DNA of 64,000 bases, taken from Pedobacter caeni. GTDB taxonomy: Bacteria > Bacteroidota > Bacteroidia > Sphingobacteriales > Sphingobacteriaceae. Where the stretch lies: assembly GCF_900129215.1 (NCBI RefSeq), contig NZ_FQUQ01000008.1:248001-312000 (forward strand), given 5' to 3'. A model generated the notes under the pieces. It did not search any database, was not told the origin of the DNA, and saw nothing but the letters and a program-made list of their open reading frames with translations. Positions 9,208-17,488 of this stretch are shown piece by piece. The stretch's first letter is position 1. The number at the start of each line of letters is the position of its first letter. Made by a program: the position numbers and the translations under genes.

Positions 9208-10164
9208 ATGAAGATCGTAGACCATATCAGCAATGCAAAAGGGACACCCCTTTTCTCATTTGAACTATTGCCTCCCATAAAAGGACAAAGCATTAAGGGG
9301 ATTTTTGATGCAATAGACCCTTTAATGGAGTTTAACCCTCCTTTTATTGATGTAACTTATTTAAGAGAAGATTATATCTACAAACAACATCCAAATGGCT
9401 TATTGGAAAAGATTGCCTATCGCAAACGTCCAAGTACAGTAGCAACCTGTGCAGCCATTATGAATAAATACAATGTGGATGCCGTACCTCACCTAATCTG
9501 CGGAGGTTTTACAAAGGATGAAACGGAGAATGCACTGATCGATCTTCAATTCTTAGGAATCGACAATGTATTGGTGTTGCGTGGGGATGCCCGTAAAAGC
9601 GACAATTCTTTTATTCCAACTCCCGATGGGCATGCTTATGCTTCAGAATTGTTACAGCATGTAGTAGACATGAACAATGGCCGTTACCTGCATGATTATA
9701 TGGAGGATGCCGCAAAAACTGATTTCTGCATCGGTGTAGCGGGTTATCCGGAAAAACACTACGAATCGCCAAACCTGGATACTGATTTTAAATACCTGAA
9801 ACATAAAGTTGATACCGGTGCAGATTTCATCGTTACACAAATGTTTTTCGACAATAAGAAATACAAGGCCCTGGTTGATAAATGCCGTGCAAATGGCATT
9901 AACGTCCCTATTATCCCGGGACTTAAGCCCATTACCAGCAGCAAACAACTCGTTAGTCTGCCTAAAATTTTCCATCTGGATATTCCGATGGAATTGAGCG
10001 AAGCAATCCAGTCATGCAAGTCAGAGAAAGACGTAAAAGAAGTTGGAATAGAATGGATGATCCACCAATGTCAGGAGTTAAAAGAGATGGGTGCGCCCGT
10101 TCTTCACTTCTACACGATGGGCAATCCAGAACCTACAAAGAAGATCGTACAAGCAGTATTCTAG
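9208..10164 (+). CDS. metF: Methylenetetrahydrofolate reductase
   Basis: FAD enzyme that reduces 5,10-methylenetetrahydrofolate to the 5-methyl form used by MetH. At 318 residues it has the length of the bacterial single-domain TIM-barrel enzyme. The N terminus carries FSFELLPP (the catalytic Glu of the FE(L/F)xPP motif), followed by PHLICGG, VLVLRGD and the flavin-binding GVAGYPEKH segment near residue 175, and DFIVTQMFFD near 210. Starts 31 bp after metH, so both lie under the SAM riboswitch. A structured hairpin follows the stop. Confidence 0.97.
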   Translation: MKIVDHISNAKGTPLFSFELLPPIKGQSIKGIFDAIDPLMEFNPPFIDVTYLREDYIYKQHPNGLLEKIAYRKRPSTVATCAAIMNKYNVDAVPHLICGGFTKDETENALIDLQFLGIDNVLVLRGDARKSDNSFIPTPDGHAYASELLQHVVDMNNGRYLHDYMEDAAKTDFCIGVAGYPEKHYESPNLDTDFKYLKHKVDTGADFIVTQMFFDNKKYKALVDKCRANGINVPIIPGLKPITSSKQLVSLPKIFHLDIPMELSEAIQSCKSEKDVKEVGIEWMIHQCQELKEMGAPVLHFYTMGNPEPTKKIVQAVF

Positions 10165-10173
10165 CCTTTTCCT

Positions 10174-10222
10174 GATACCCGATAGGTGTATTTTCGAATA
10201 CTCTTTGTACCTTTCGGGTATC
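10174..10222 (+). terminator. Compound stem-loop between metF and the META-domain gene
   Basis: A nearly continuous 49-nt hairpin: GATACCCGA (10174-10182) pairs with TCGGGTATC (10214-10222); AGGT (10184-10187) with ACCT (10209-10212); GTATT (10188-10192) with AATAC (10197-10201) across a TTCG tetraloop. One arm has a 7-nt bulge. It lies just after metF and could stop or stabilise the met mRNA; there is no U-tract, so it is not a standard terminator. Confidence 0.5.
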
Positions 10223-10239
10223 ATTAATACAATAAGGCT

Positions 10240-10671
10240 ATGAAAAGAATCATGTTACTGGCAATTGTAATGACCAGCACTTTTGCTGCGTGCACCACCC
10301 TAAAACCGGGAACAATAGGAAATGGAGGATTGTCTGAGTTGGGAGGAACCTGGGAACTGAGCTACATCTCTGGCCCAAGAATAGCTTTTAATGGTTTATA
10401 TCCGGCAACAAGACCAACCATTACCTTTGATGTCACAGGAAAGAAATTAAGCGGAAATACCAGTTGTAATTCCTTTTCAGGCGCTTTAATCGCAGATGAC
10501 ACCACCATCAATCTGACTCAGCCACTAGCCATGACAAAAATGGCCTGCCCTGGTGAAGGAGAGGCCACTTTTTTAGACATGTTAAAGAAAGCGAGTACTT
10601 ATTATGTAACTGACAGCACCCTTAATTTTATGATGGGTGATATTGCCATCATGCGCTTTAGTAAAAAGTAG
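10240..10671 (+). CDS. META-domain (HslJ-like) lipoprotein
   Basis: A 143-residue probable lipoprotein: signal peptide MKRIMLLAIVMTSTFAAC with lipobox TFAAC (Cys18), then a META domain (about residues 38-140) of the type found in heat-shock protein HslJ. Family features visible are GGTWELSYISG, the PTITFDV segment, SGNTSCNSFSG and TKMACPGEGEATFLDML with paired cysteines. HslJ-like proteins have been linked to stress and novobiocin tolerance, but function here is not established. The last 14 bp overlap the 3' end of thrC on the other strand. Confidence 0.88.
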   Translation: MKRIMLLAIVMTSTFAACTTLKPGTIGNGGLSELGGTWELSYISGPRIAFNGLYPATRPTITFDVTGKKLSGNTSCNSFSGALIADDTTINLTQPLAMTKMACPGEGEATFLDMLKKASTYYVTDSTLNFMMGDIAIMRFSKK

Positions 10672-11968
10672 TGAGGTAATTTTTAAAGGAAGCATACTCA
10701 ATATCCATCTGCTCTGCATACTTTGATTTGGCACTTAATTCCCTAACCTGAGCAGGAATCTGGATTTTGCTGCTGATCTCCTCAGAAAAAACATCAGGAA
10801 ACTTACAGGCATGAGCCGTAGATAAAAATACACCCGTAGCATTTTCCTGCGGGTTTTCTTTTTTATAATCCTCAAGTGCCAGCCATGCAATTGCGGTATG
10901 CGGGCAGGCAATATATTCGAACTGATCATAAATGGCATGAATTCCTTTCATGGTTTGCTCGTCAGTATAGCTATAACTTTTCAAAACCTGTTGTAAAGCC
11001 GCTTTATCCTGATCGAAAAGATCCATGATCCTCACCCAATTACTCGGGGCACCTACATCCATTGCATTTGCATAAGTCTGGACAGAAGGTCTGGTTTCAT
11101 ATACCCCTGTTTTTAAATAACGGGGAACGGTATCGTTCACATTGGTAGCGGCAATAAACTGTTTCACAGGGAGGCCCATTTTATAAGCCAATAGTCCCGC
11201 AGCAATATTGCCGAAATTACCGCTGGGCACAGAAAATATAACTTCCTTTTTTCCTGCTCTGCGAAGTTGCGCATAGGCATTGAAATAGTATAAGGTCTGA
11301 GGGATCAGCCTGGAAATATTGATAGAATTCGCGGAAGTCAGGCGGAGTTTTTTATTCAGTTCTTCATCTGCAAAGGCTTGTTTCACCAGGTGCTGACAAT
11401 CGTCAAAAGTCCCATCCACCTCTATTGCATGGATATTATTTCCATTTGTACAGAGTTGTAATTCCTGGATTTCACTTACTTTTCCTTTCGGATAAAGAAT
11501 CGTGACCCTGGTATTGGGTACCCCAAGAAAGCCCAGTGCCACCGCTCCTCCGGTATCACCGGAAGTAGCAACCAGAACATCCAGTAACTGTTCTCCATCT
11601 TTTAAGAAATAAGCCATGACCCTGCTCATGAATCTTGCGCCAAAATCCTTAAAAGCCAGCGAAGGACCATGGAACAACTCCAGGACATAAGTATTTGCTT
11701 CAAGTGGTACCACAGGTGCATCGAAATTAAATGCTTCATCAACGATTTTTTGCAGATCTGATGCCGGAATGGCATTGTCCAATAAGGCCGAGGCAACCTT
11801 GAAAGCAATCTGAGGTAGGGTATATTGATCTATCTGCTGAATAAATTCCTGATCAAGTACCGGAATATTTAGCGGCATATACAAACCTTTATCCAAAGGC
11901 ATGCTGTTAAAGACAGCAGTAGGAAAGTCTACATTTAAATCGTGGTTATTCGTACTATATAATTTCAT
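10658..11968 (-). CDS. thrC: Threonine synthase
   Basis: PLP enzyme that converts O-phosphohomoserine to threonine, the last step of the pathway. 436 residues, the usual length of the E. coli-type enzyme. LSFKDFGARF-like motif is present as SLAFKDFGARF near residue 110 (PLP lysine), with ATSGDTGGA around 139-147 and the phosphate-binding VPSGNFGN near 250. Third gene of the thrA-thrB-thrC operon, 7 bp after thrB, and so under the threonine attenuator upstream of thrA. Convergent with the META-domain gene. Confidence 0.97.
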   Translation of the reverse strand: MKLYSTNNHDLNVDFPTAVFNSMPLDKGLYMPLNIPVLDQEFIQQIDQYTLPQIAFKVASALLDNAIPASDLQKIVDEAFNFDAPVVPLEANTYVLELFHGPSLAFKDFGARFMSRVMAYFLKDGEQLLDVLVATSGDTGGAVALGFLGVPNTRVTILYPKGKVSEIQELQLCTNGNNIHAIEVDGTFDDCQHLVKQAFADEELNKKLRLTSANSINISRLIPQTLYYFNAYAQLRRAGKKEVIFSVPSGNFGNIAAGLLAYKMGLPVKQFIAATNVNDTVPRYLKTGVYETRPSVQTYANAMDVGAPSNWVRIMDLFDQDKAALQQVLKSYSYTDEQTMKGIHAIYDQFEYIACPHTAIAWLALEDYKKENPQENATGVFLSTAHACKFPDVFSEEISSKIQIPAQVRELSAKSKYAEQMDIEYASFKNYLTTFY

Positions 11969-11975
11969 AATGGGG

Positions 11976-12911
11976 TTAATCTAAAATAACAGGACCTTTT
12001 TTATTTACTTCCGACACAAAAGACAGGCTATTGATACCAATTCCTTTTAAATGCTGCTGCAGTTTCTGAGTGATTGCCCTGGCTGTGGCTTCATCTTTTG
12101 TTAACGCAAAAACAGAAGGACCAGAACCTGAAATACCGAAGCCTATAGCTCCTGTTTTCATCGACAAGCTTCTTAATTTATAAAAATCAGGAATCAGAAT
12201 AGAGCGGGTAGGCTCCACCAGAATATCGGTCATACTCCTGCCAATCAGGTCATGATCTTTCAGAAATAAACCACTTACCAAACCGGCCACATTTCCCCAT
12301 TGGGTAACGGCATCTTTCAACAGCACTTTGGAGCGGATCATTTGTCGTGCATCTTTTGTAGGCACATCAACCTCAGGATATACGATCGCGGCATACAAGT
12401 CATCCGGATGGGGCAAGCTGATGATGTCCAGGGGCTGATAACTCCGGATCAATACAAAACCACCTAAAAGTGCGGGCGCTACGTTATCAGCATGTCCGTA
12501 ACCGCAGGCCAACTCCTCTCCTTTCATTGCAAAAGGAACCAGCTCTTTATTTGTCAGTAATTGATCAAAAAGGGTATTTACCGCAAATAAACCGGCAACT
12601 GTACTGGCAGAACTGGAACCCAGCCCACTACCTATTGGCATTTTTTTATGCAACTCAATTTCTATTCCGGTATCTGGCTTGCCGATATGGTTCAGGTAAT
12701 GCTGCACACTGGCACTCACTGTATTCTTCTTTGGATCCAGTGGCAAACGGCCGTCATCACCAGTGATTTTTGTGATCTTGATTCCCGGAGATTCCGTTAG
12801 TTTCATGATCACTTCATCCCCAGGTTCATTTACAGCAAATCCAAGAACATCATATCCGCAAACCACATTGGCCACAGTTGCAGGGGCAAAAACTTTTATA
12901 GACTCTTTCAT
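11976..12911 (-). CDS. thrB: Homoserine kinase
   Basis: GHMP-family kinase phosphorylating L-homoserine with ATP. 311 residues, family length. Visible motifs: N-terminal VFAPATVANVVCGYDVLGFA, the ATP-binding PIGSGLGSSSAS loop near residue 93, and the C-terminal glycine motif GAIGFGISGSGPSVFAL. Its ATG overlaps the thrA stop by 4 bp (ATGA type), indicating translational coupling, and thrC follows after 7 bp. Confidence 0.97.
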   Translation of the reverse strand: MKESIKVFAPATVANVVCGYDVLGFAVNEPGDEVIMKLTESPGIKITKITGDDGRLPLDPKKNTVSASVQHYLNHIGKPDTGIEIELHKKMPIGSGLGSSSASTVAGLFAVNTLFDQLLTNKELVPFAMKGEELACGYGHADNVAPALLGGFVLIRSYQPLDIISLPHPDDLYAAIVYPEVDVPTKDARQMIRSKVLLKDAVTQWGNVAGLVSGLFLKDHDLIGRSMTDILVEPTRSILIPDFYKLRSLSMKTGAIGFGISGSGPSVFALTKDEATARAITQKLQQHLKGIGINSLSFVSEVNKKGPVILD

Positions 12912-15355
12912 CGTTTACCTACATTAATAATATCAGCAAAAACACCTGCAGCAGTTACTTCAGCACCAGCACCCGGTCCTTTAACCACCAGGGGGCGGTC
13001 CTTATACCGATCTGTGGTGAAGGAAATGATATTATCGCTTCCGGATAGCATGTAGAAGGGATGGCTATCATCTACCATCTGCAGTGTAATCACTACTTTT
13101 CCTGCCTCCAGCTTACCGATATACCTCAATACTTTATGACCTGATGCAGCCTCCTGCTTCAGTTTTTCAAAATAGCTGGTATTGTTTTCAAGTTCCTGAT
13201 AGAAATCTGCCACTGTAGCCGCTGCCAGACAAGCAGGAGGAAGCATGCTTTCGATCTCAATATCACTTTCTTCCAATGGATAACCTGCATCACGGGCAAG
13301 AATGAGCATTTTTCTCATAAAGTCTTTTCCATTCAGATCGTCTCTCGGATCAGGCTCGGTATACCCTTTGTCCTGTGCCTCTTTCACCACTTCATGGAAT
13401 AATTTATCTCCTTTATAATTATTGAAAATGTAGGAGATTGTACCCGATAAGATGGCTTCAATCCGGTCAATCCGGTCGCCACTCATCATCAGATCCTTTA
13501 AAGTCCGGATGATCGGTAAACCAGCACCTACATTTGTTTCATAGTAAAAATCAACCCCATATTTCCTTGCTGCCTGTTTAAAGGCCACATATTGTTCGTA
13601 ATCTGCAGAGTTACCGATCTTGTTGCAGGTCACCACAGAGATGCTTGATTGCAGGATATCCTGATAAAACTGAATCGGATTATGACTCGCAGTATTGTCT
13701 ACGAACACACAGTTCGGTAAGTTCATGGCTTTCATTTGCTTAATGAATACCGCTAAATCCGCAGGTTCACCTTTTGTCTCCAGGTCTTTCTCCCAATTGC
13801 TTAACGCAATTCCTTCCACATTCTGGTACATCTTACGGGTATTACTTACACCCATCACTTTTACCTGAAGGTCATTGTTGGTAGCCAAAAAGTCCATCTG
13901 AGCTTCTAGCTGTGCGAATAAGGTTTTTCCAATATTGCCGGTCCCAAGACAAAATACGTGTAAAGTTCTTTTCAGATTGGCGTAAAAGGCGTCATGAACC
14001 GCATTTACTGCTTTTGAAAGATCAGGTTTGGAGATGATCACCGAGATATTGTACTCTGAAGAACCCTGCGCGATTGCTCTCACATTTACACCATTCCTAC
14101 CCAGAGCATTGAATAATTTCCCAGACATTCCAGGTGTTTTTTTCATATTCTCCCCAACAATAGCCAGGGCAGCCAATCCATTTTCAACTTCCGGGTATTC
14201 CAGTTTACGAGCCTGAAGCTCCAGTTCAAATTCTTTATTTATGAGTGCTAATGCTTTCAGGGCATCTGCAGGTTTAACGGCAAAAGTAATGCTGTGCTCA
14301 GAAGAAGACTGTGTGATCAGGATAATGTTGATCTGCTCACGTGATAACAGGGAGAACAGCCTTCCGCTAAAACCAGCTTTCCCAACCATTCCACTTCCGG
14401 TAAGGTTCAGCACACTGATCTCATCAATAGAAGAAATCCCTTTTATAGGTAATTTCGAAGCACTGGTGCCATGTTTGATATAAGTTCCTGGAAAATCTAC
14501 ATTGAATGTATTTTTAATCACTATAGGGATTCTTTTTAAGAATGCAGGGATCATTGTTGGAGGATAGATCACCTTTGCACCAAAATAAGAAAGCTCCATC
14601 GCTTCTGTATAACTAAGCTCTGGCAGCGAAAACGCTTTTTTAACCATTCTTGGATCAGCAGTCAGCATTCCGTCTACATCTGTCCAGATCTGAATTTCTC
14701 CGGCATTTAGTGCGGATCCCCAGATTGCAGCAGTGTAATCACTTCCACCACGCCCAAGGGTAGTAATCCGGCCATCATCATTACTGGCAATAAAGCCGGT
14801 AACGAACAATAACTTATCTGAATTGCTTTCCTGAAAGTCCCTGATCAGGGTTTCTGTCAGGTAAGTATTTACTTTTGCCTGCCCGAAATTATGATCTGTT
14901 TTAATGAGCTCTGATCCGTCAACATATAGCGCATTTGAGAAGCTCTGTTTGGCAATATGACTGATCATTACAGTTGAACAACGTTCTCCATAACTTAAAA
15001 TCAGATCTTTCGTTTGCAAACTCAGCTCCCGCAGGTTATAGACTGACTGTAAGATCTCTTCCAGTTCATTAAAATAGATTTTAAGTTTGGTCAATACCGG
15101 GTTCTGTGCATTCGCCGGCAATAAAGCCCGGATCACATCAAAATGTTTTTTCTCAATTATTTTTAACTCCTCACTATAATCACTACCATGACCCGCGTTT
15201 TCTGCCATCTCGACCAGGGCATTGGTTACCCCGCTCATGGCAGATAAGACGACAATAGGATTTTCAGCTCCTTGCTGATCCTTAAGGATACTTAACAAGG
15301 CAGTTATGCTTTGTAAAGAACCGACTGATGTACCTCCAAATTTTAAAATATTCAT
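12908..15355 (-). CDS. thrA: Bifunctional aspartokinase I/homoserine dehydrogenase I
   Basis: Catalyses the first and third steps from aspartate to threonine. 815 residues, as in E. coli ThrA. N-terminal kinase begins MNILKFGGTSVG; a central regulatory region of two ACT domains (about 310-460) typically binds threonine; the homoserine dehydrogenase half starts near residue 465 with FCLGTGNIGKTL (NAD(P)-binding) and has LSGTISYIFNNY near 640. First gene of the thr operon; its ATG lies 12 nt after the U-tract of a leader terminator, so expression should depend on terminator readthrough. Confidence 0.98.
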   Translation of the reverse strand: MNILKFGGTSVGSLQSITALLSILKDQQGAENPIVVLSAMSGVTNALVEMAENAGHGSDYSEELKIIEKKHFDVIRALLPANAQNPVLTKLKIYFNELEEILQSVYNLRELSLQTKDLILSYGERCSTVMISHIAKQSFSNALYVDGSELIKTDHNFGQAKVNTYLTETLIRDFQESNSDKLLFVTGFIASNDDGRITTLGRGGSDYTAAIWGSALNAGEIQIWTDVDGMLTADPRMVKKAFSLPELSYTEAMELSYFGAKVIYPPTMIPAFLKRIPIVIKNTFNVDFPGTYIKHGTSASKLPIKGISSIDEISVLNLTGSGMVGKAGFSGRLFSLLSREQINIILITQSSSEHSITFAVKPADALKALALINKEFELELQARKLEYPEVENGLAALAIVGENMKKTPGMSGKLFNALGRNGVNVRAIAQGSSEYNISVIISKPDLSKAVNAVHDAFYANLKRTLHVFCLGTGNIGKTLFAQLEAQMDFLATNNDLQVKVMGVSNTRKMYQNVEGIALSNWEKDLETKGEPADLAVFIKQMKAMNLPNCVFVDNTASHNPIQFYQDILQSSISVVTCNKIGNSADYEQYVAFKQAARKYGVDFYYETNVGAGLPIIRTLKDLMMSGDRIDRIEAILSGTISYIFNNYKGDKLFHEVVKEAQDKGYTEPDPRDDLNGKDFMRKMLILARDAGYPLEESDIEIESMLPPACLAAATVADFYQELENNTSYFEKLKQEAASGHKVLRYIGKLEAGKVVITLQMVDDSHPFYMLSGSDNIISFTTDRYKDRPLVVKGPGAGAEVTAAGVFADIINVGKR

Positions 15356-15366
15356 AATTTACGGTT

Positions 15367-15407
15367 AAAAAAAAAGCGCCTTCCCCGATTAGAGGAAGGC
15401 GCTTTTT
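15367..15407 (-). terminator. Threonine-operon attenuator terminator
   Basis: Perfect 14-bp stem (arms 15394-15407 and 15371-15384 read on the minus strand) with a 9-nt loop, ending in nine consecutive U (15367-15375 are A on the plus strand). It lies between the leader peptide gene and thrA, 12 nt before the thrA ATG. A terminator placed immediately before its own operon is the hallmark of attenuation. Its 5' arm can also pair with 15443-15452 inside the leader peptide gene. Confidence 0.9.
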
Positions 15408-15452
15408 GTGGTTTTTAGTTTTTATTTTTTACCCATTAGCTAGCCTCCCTCC
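15391..15452 (-). promoter_or_regulatory. Antiterminator pairing of the thr leader
   Basis: On the minus-strand RNA, GGAGGGAGGC (15452-15443, within the last codons of the leader peptide) can form 10 consecutive pairs, two of them G-U, with GCCUUCCUCU (15400-15391, 5' arm and loop of the terminator). The two structures exclude each other. A ribosome stalled on the upstream Ile/Thr codons would leave the first segment free; one that reaches the stop codon would cover it. Confidence 0.65.
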
Positions 15453-15504
15453 GAGATATCCCGGTGGTGGTAATAATGGAAATAATGGTTGAATTATTAT
15501 ACAT
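15436..15504 (-). CDS. thrL: Threonine/isoleucine-rich leader peptide
   Basis: A 22-codon reading frame upstream of thrA. It encodes five isoleucines and four threonines among 22 residues: STIISIITTTGIS is the core, followed by a polar RREAS tail. E. coli ThrL has the same bias because the enteric thr operon is controlled by charged tRNA-Thr and tRNA-Ile. The stop codon is 29 nt before the terminator stem. The function is translation-dependent sensing of threonine and isoleucine supply, not the peptide itself. The symbol is given by analogy of position and composition; sequence homology with the enteric peptide is not claimed. Confidence 0.82.
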   Translation of the reverse strand: MYNNSTIISIITTTGISRREAS

Positions 15505-15544
15505 TGTATTTTTTACACTTACTGTGCTCAGACGTAAAGTAAAG

Positions 15545-15658
15545 TTATATTTTTCTAATTAGCAAATGATTAGCAAAATATTTATCTGATTTTTCAAAAG
15601 TTTGCGTTTGAGGCATATCAGGCAATTCTTTCAGATCTGCAACAGATAAGCGGCTCAT
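15545..15658 (-). pseudogene. Short open frame, possible gene remnant before the thr leader
   Basis: A 37-codon frame starting MSRLSVADLKELPDMPQTQ. It is in the same frame as the upstream 88-residue gene and continues past that gene's TAA with no further stop until 15545. It could be a decayed C-terminal extension, a small gene, or chance; it also overlaps where the thr promoter must lie. No domain is recognisable. Confidence 0.2.
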
Positions 15659-15697
15659 TCCCAGCTCTGGCCCAAAACAGAACAATACCAACTTGTT

Positions 15698-15964
15698 TTA
15701 TGATTTAACCCAAATATCGGATTCCGGGTCTTTATCATAGGAAGCACCATTATGGATATCATCAATTGTCTTCAAAGAGGGATCAATTGATAATAGCTGT
15801 TCTACAGTAATGATTACTGCTTCTTCCATTTCAGCTTCGTCATCACTGAGGGCCTGAATATCTCCATCTTCATCGATAGAAACATAAGTAAGAGGCGCGT
15901 TTTTCCTGGTCACATAAATTGTGCTGAAAACGGTTTTGTTTGAAGGGTAATCTGATAGTTTCAT
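15698..15964 (-). CDS. Hypothetical small acidic protein of the immunity-like island
   Basis: An 88-residue soluble acidic protein with no signal or membrane segment. It has a beta-rich first half (TVFSTIYVTRK, TYVSIDEDGDIQALSDDE) and a helix near VIITVEQLLSIDPSL. No family recognised. It is the last of seven consecutive minus-strand genes with small spacers that look like immunity genes of contact-dependent or polymorphic toxins; the assignment to that class rests on neighbourhood, size and acidity only. It begins 11 bp after the next gene upstream, so it is probably co-transcribed. Confidence 0.7.
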   Translation of the reverse strand: MKLSDYPSNKTVFSTIYVTRKNAPLTYVSIDEDGDIQALSDDEAEMEEAVIITVEQLLSIDPSLKTIDDIHNGASYDKDPESDIWVKS

Positions 15965-15975
15965 ATGATCTCTTT

Positions 15976-16503
15976 TTATAATATAGTGTGATAATAATTT
16001 TTATTCCCTATTCCGACTGTCCAGAAGAACTTTGCTTTTTCCAAATCCTGCTCGATCCAGTCTTTTGACTCTTCATATTCCCCATTATCTTTTAATTCAT
16101 CAATAGTGGCCCGGATATCATCTTCAACAAATTCCCTCCACACGCCAACAGAGTTCTCTAAAAAGCAATAACAATAAGGTTTTTCTGAATCATCTATTCT
16201 TCCGTCATTTTTTTCAGTCAGCAACTTCACTAAGTCATCCGCTTCAATGGCAAAAGGATTAACATGGTATATCTGAGGAGCAAGATGCCTGGAAAACGGC
16301 CCCTGAATTTCAACAAACTCCAGTTCTCCGTTTTTATCAAAATCCAGCCTGAACTCTAAATGATCATAATAAAGTTGATGAGGCTCTTCAGCAGTCGGGT
16401 CACCAAGCACTGCTTTTATTTCGGGAATCGTTTGTCCAAATCTGATACTTATTCCTTCTTCAAAATCAATTCCTTCCAATGGTATTATTTCGATCTTTTT
16501 CAT
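15976..16503 (-). CDS. Hypothetical protein, immunity-like
   Basis: A 175-residue soluble acidic protein. Segments such as ISIRFGQTIPEIKAVLGDP, LYYDHLEFRLDFDKNGELEFVEI and AKFFWTVGIGNKNYY resemble small proteins commonly found in toxin-immunity gene clusters, where a GxTxxExxxxLGxP start and an acidic beta sheet recur; I cannot give a family name with certainty. Ends 11 bp before the 88-residue gene and follows the SUKH-like gene by 11 bp, an operon-like arrangement. Neither catalytic residues nor an export signal are seen. Confidence 0.75.
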   Translation of the reverse strand: MKKIEIIPLEGIDFEEGISIRFGQTIPEIKAVLGDPTAEEPHQLYYDHLEFRLDFDKNGELEFVEIQGPFSRHLAPQIYHVNPFAIEADDLVKLLTEKNDGRIDDSEKPYCYCFLENSVGVWREFVEDDIRATIDELKDNGEYEESKDWIEQDLEKAKFFWTVGIGNKNYYHTIL

Positions 16504-16514
16504 AACAATAGGGA

Positions 16515-17036
16515 TTAATATTTATATGGATATAAATCAAAAATAATAGGATTAATGGCATCTAATCCTATTTTTAACAATTTCTCTGATTCTTCAACGG
16601 AATGATCTTCCTCAAGTAACGATTCAAACTCCTGAAACAGGAAAGCAGCTTGAATAAACTCCAAAAAGCCGATCTGAAAACTCAAAAAACCTGACTTCTC
16701 ATTGTATTCTCCCTGATCATGGTCATAAAACAAAATGAATCCTGAGTTCCGATCAAGAAACCAGCCATCTCCCTGACCTGAACTGCCAATCATCCAAAGA
16801 GAAAGAGATAAATCAGGATAATTCTCTTCTATATAACGATTCTCCTTTAAAGCCTTTTCATATCCAAACAATTCAATATCAGGAGTTACCTCAACACCTT
16901 CATATGCTGAAATATACATTAGATAATGAACATCAGATACCGGCACTTCATCCACATGTTCAACTCTGGCTTTCCGCCTTTTTAACAAGTGCAATAATTC
17001 TTCAATATCTTTCTTTGCAAATAATGACCGGCTCAT
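16515..17036 (-). CDS. SMI1/KNR4 (SUKH) family-like immunity protein
   Basis: A 173-residue acidic protein whose central part matches the SUKH fold pattern: strand-helix start with DVHYLMYISAYEG, then IELFGYEKALKENRYIEENYP, WMIGSSGQGDGWFLDRNSG and FILFYDHDQGEY, i.e. the fG...e.n..y, iG..G.G..y.ld...g and vy..dHD elements typical of the family. SUKH proteins are the commonest immunity proteins of bacterial polymorphic toxins and neutralise nuclease and other effectors by direct binding. No toxin gene is present nearby. Part of the seven-gene minus-strand island; 11 bp from its downstream neighbour. Confidence 0.75.
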   Translation of the reverse strand: MSRSLFAKKDIEELLHLLKRRKARVEHVDEVPVSDVHYLMYISAYEGVEVTPDIELFGYEKALKENRYIEENYPDLSLSLWMIGSSGQGDGWFLDRNSGFILFYDHDQGEYNEKSGFLSFQIGFLEFIQAAFLFQEFESLLEEDHSVEESEKLLKIGLDAINPIIFDLYPYKY

Positions 17037-17113
17037 TTTTCTTTATTTATAAAATTATCCATAGTGCTACCCAATTTTAATAAAAATCAATGGAGACTGC
17101 CCGAAGCGCTCCG

Positions 17114-17416
17114 TCACGATTGGCAGAAGGTTTTGGAAATCTTCTTTACCATTGGTTCAAGATCTGCACAGTCGTCCAAACGTGCCTTTACGGAAATCTC
17201 ATTCCATTTTCTTGATTCTTCTTTATGAAAAGACTGAACATACCAGGATAAGCGATTCCTTGCGTACAAGATGAAATTTTCCCACTTCAGAACACTATCG
17301 CATTTTAAACATTCATCAATATTTAGTACAGTCCGTGTTGGAATATCAAATTCACCTTCCTGTACTGGCTTTCCAATATTTTCAAACCAGTTGATTTCAC
17401 TTAAATTCAATTTCAT
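17114..17416 (-). CDS. Hypothetical protein, immunity-like
   Basis: A 100-residue soluble protein from ATG at 17416 (MKLNLSEINWFENIGKPV). An upstream TTG at 17449 would add 11 residues, but the ATG start gives an N terminus consistent with the motif LxLxEINWFxNIGKP. The second half contains several tryptophans and the WYVQSFHKEESRKWNEISVKA segment, a helical pattern I associate with unnamed small proteins in toxin-immunity clusters. No catalytic motif. Slightly separated (77 bp and 72 bp) from its neighbours on the same strand. Confidence 0.65.
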   Translation of the reverse strand: MKLNLSEINWFENIGKPVQEGEFDIPTRTVLNIDECLKCDSVLKWENFILYARNRLSWYVQSFHKEESRKWNEISVKARLDDCADLEPMVKKISKTFCQS

Positions 17417-17488
17417 AACTGGAGCATTACAGAAAAATTTACTTAACAAGTTCCCAACATCATGTGCATAACTGATTAAATATAAAAA

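Noticed and set aside
15505..15600. Promoter of the thr leader
   Set aside because: TAACTTTA and TTG are present but spacing (15 or 26 nt) does not fit; no position can be assigned.
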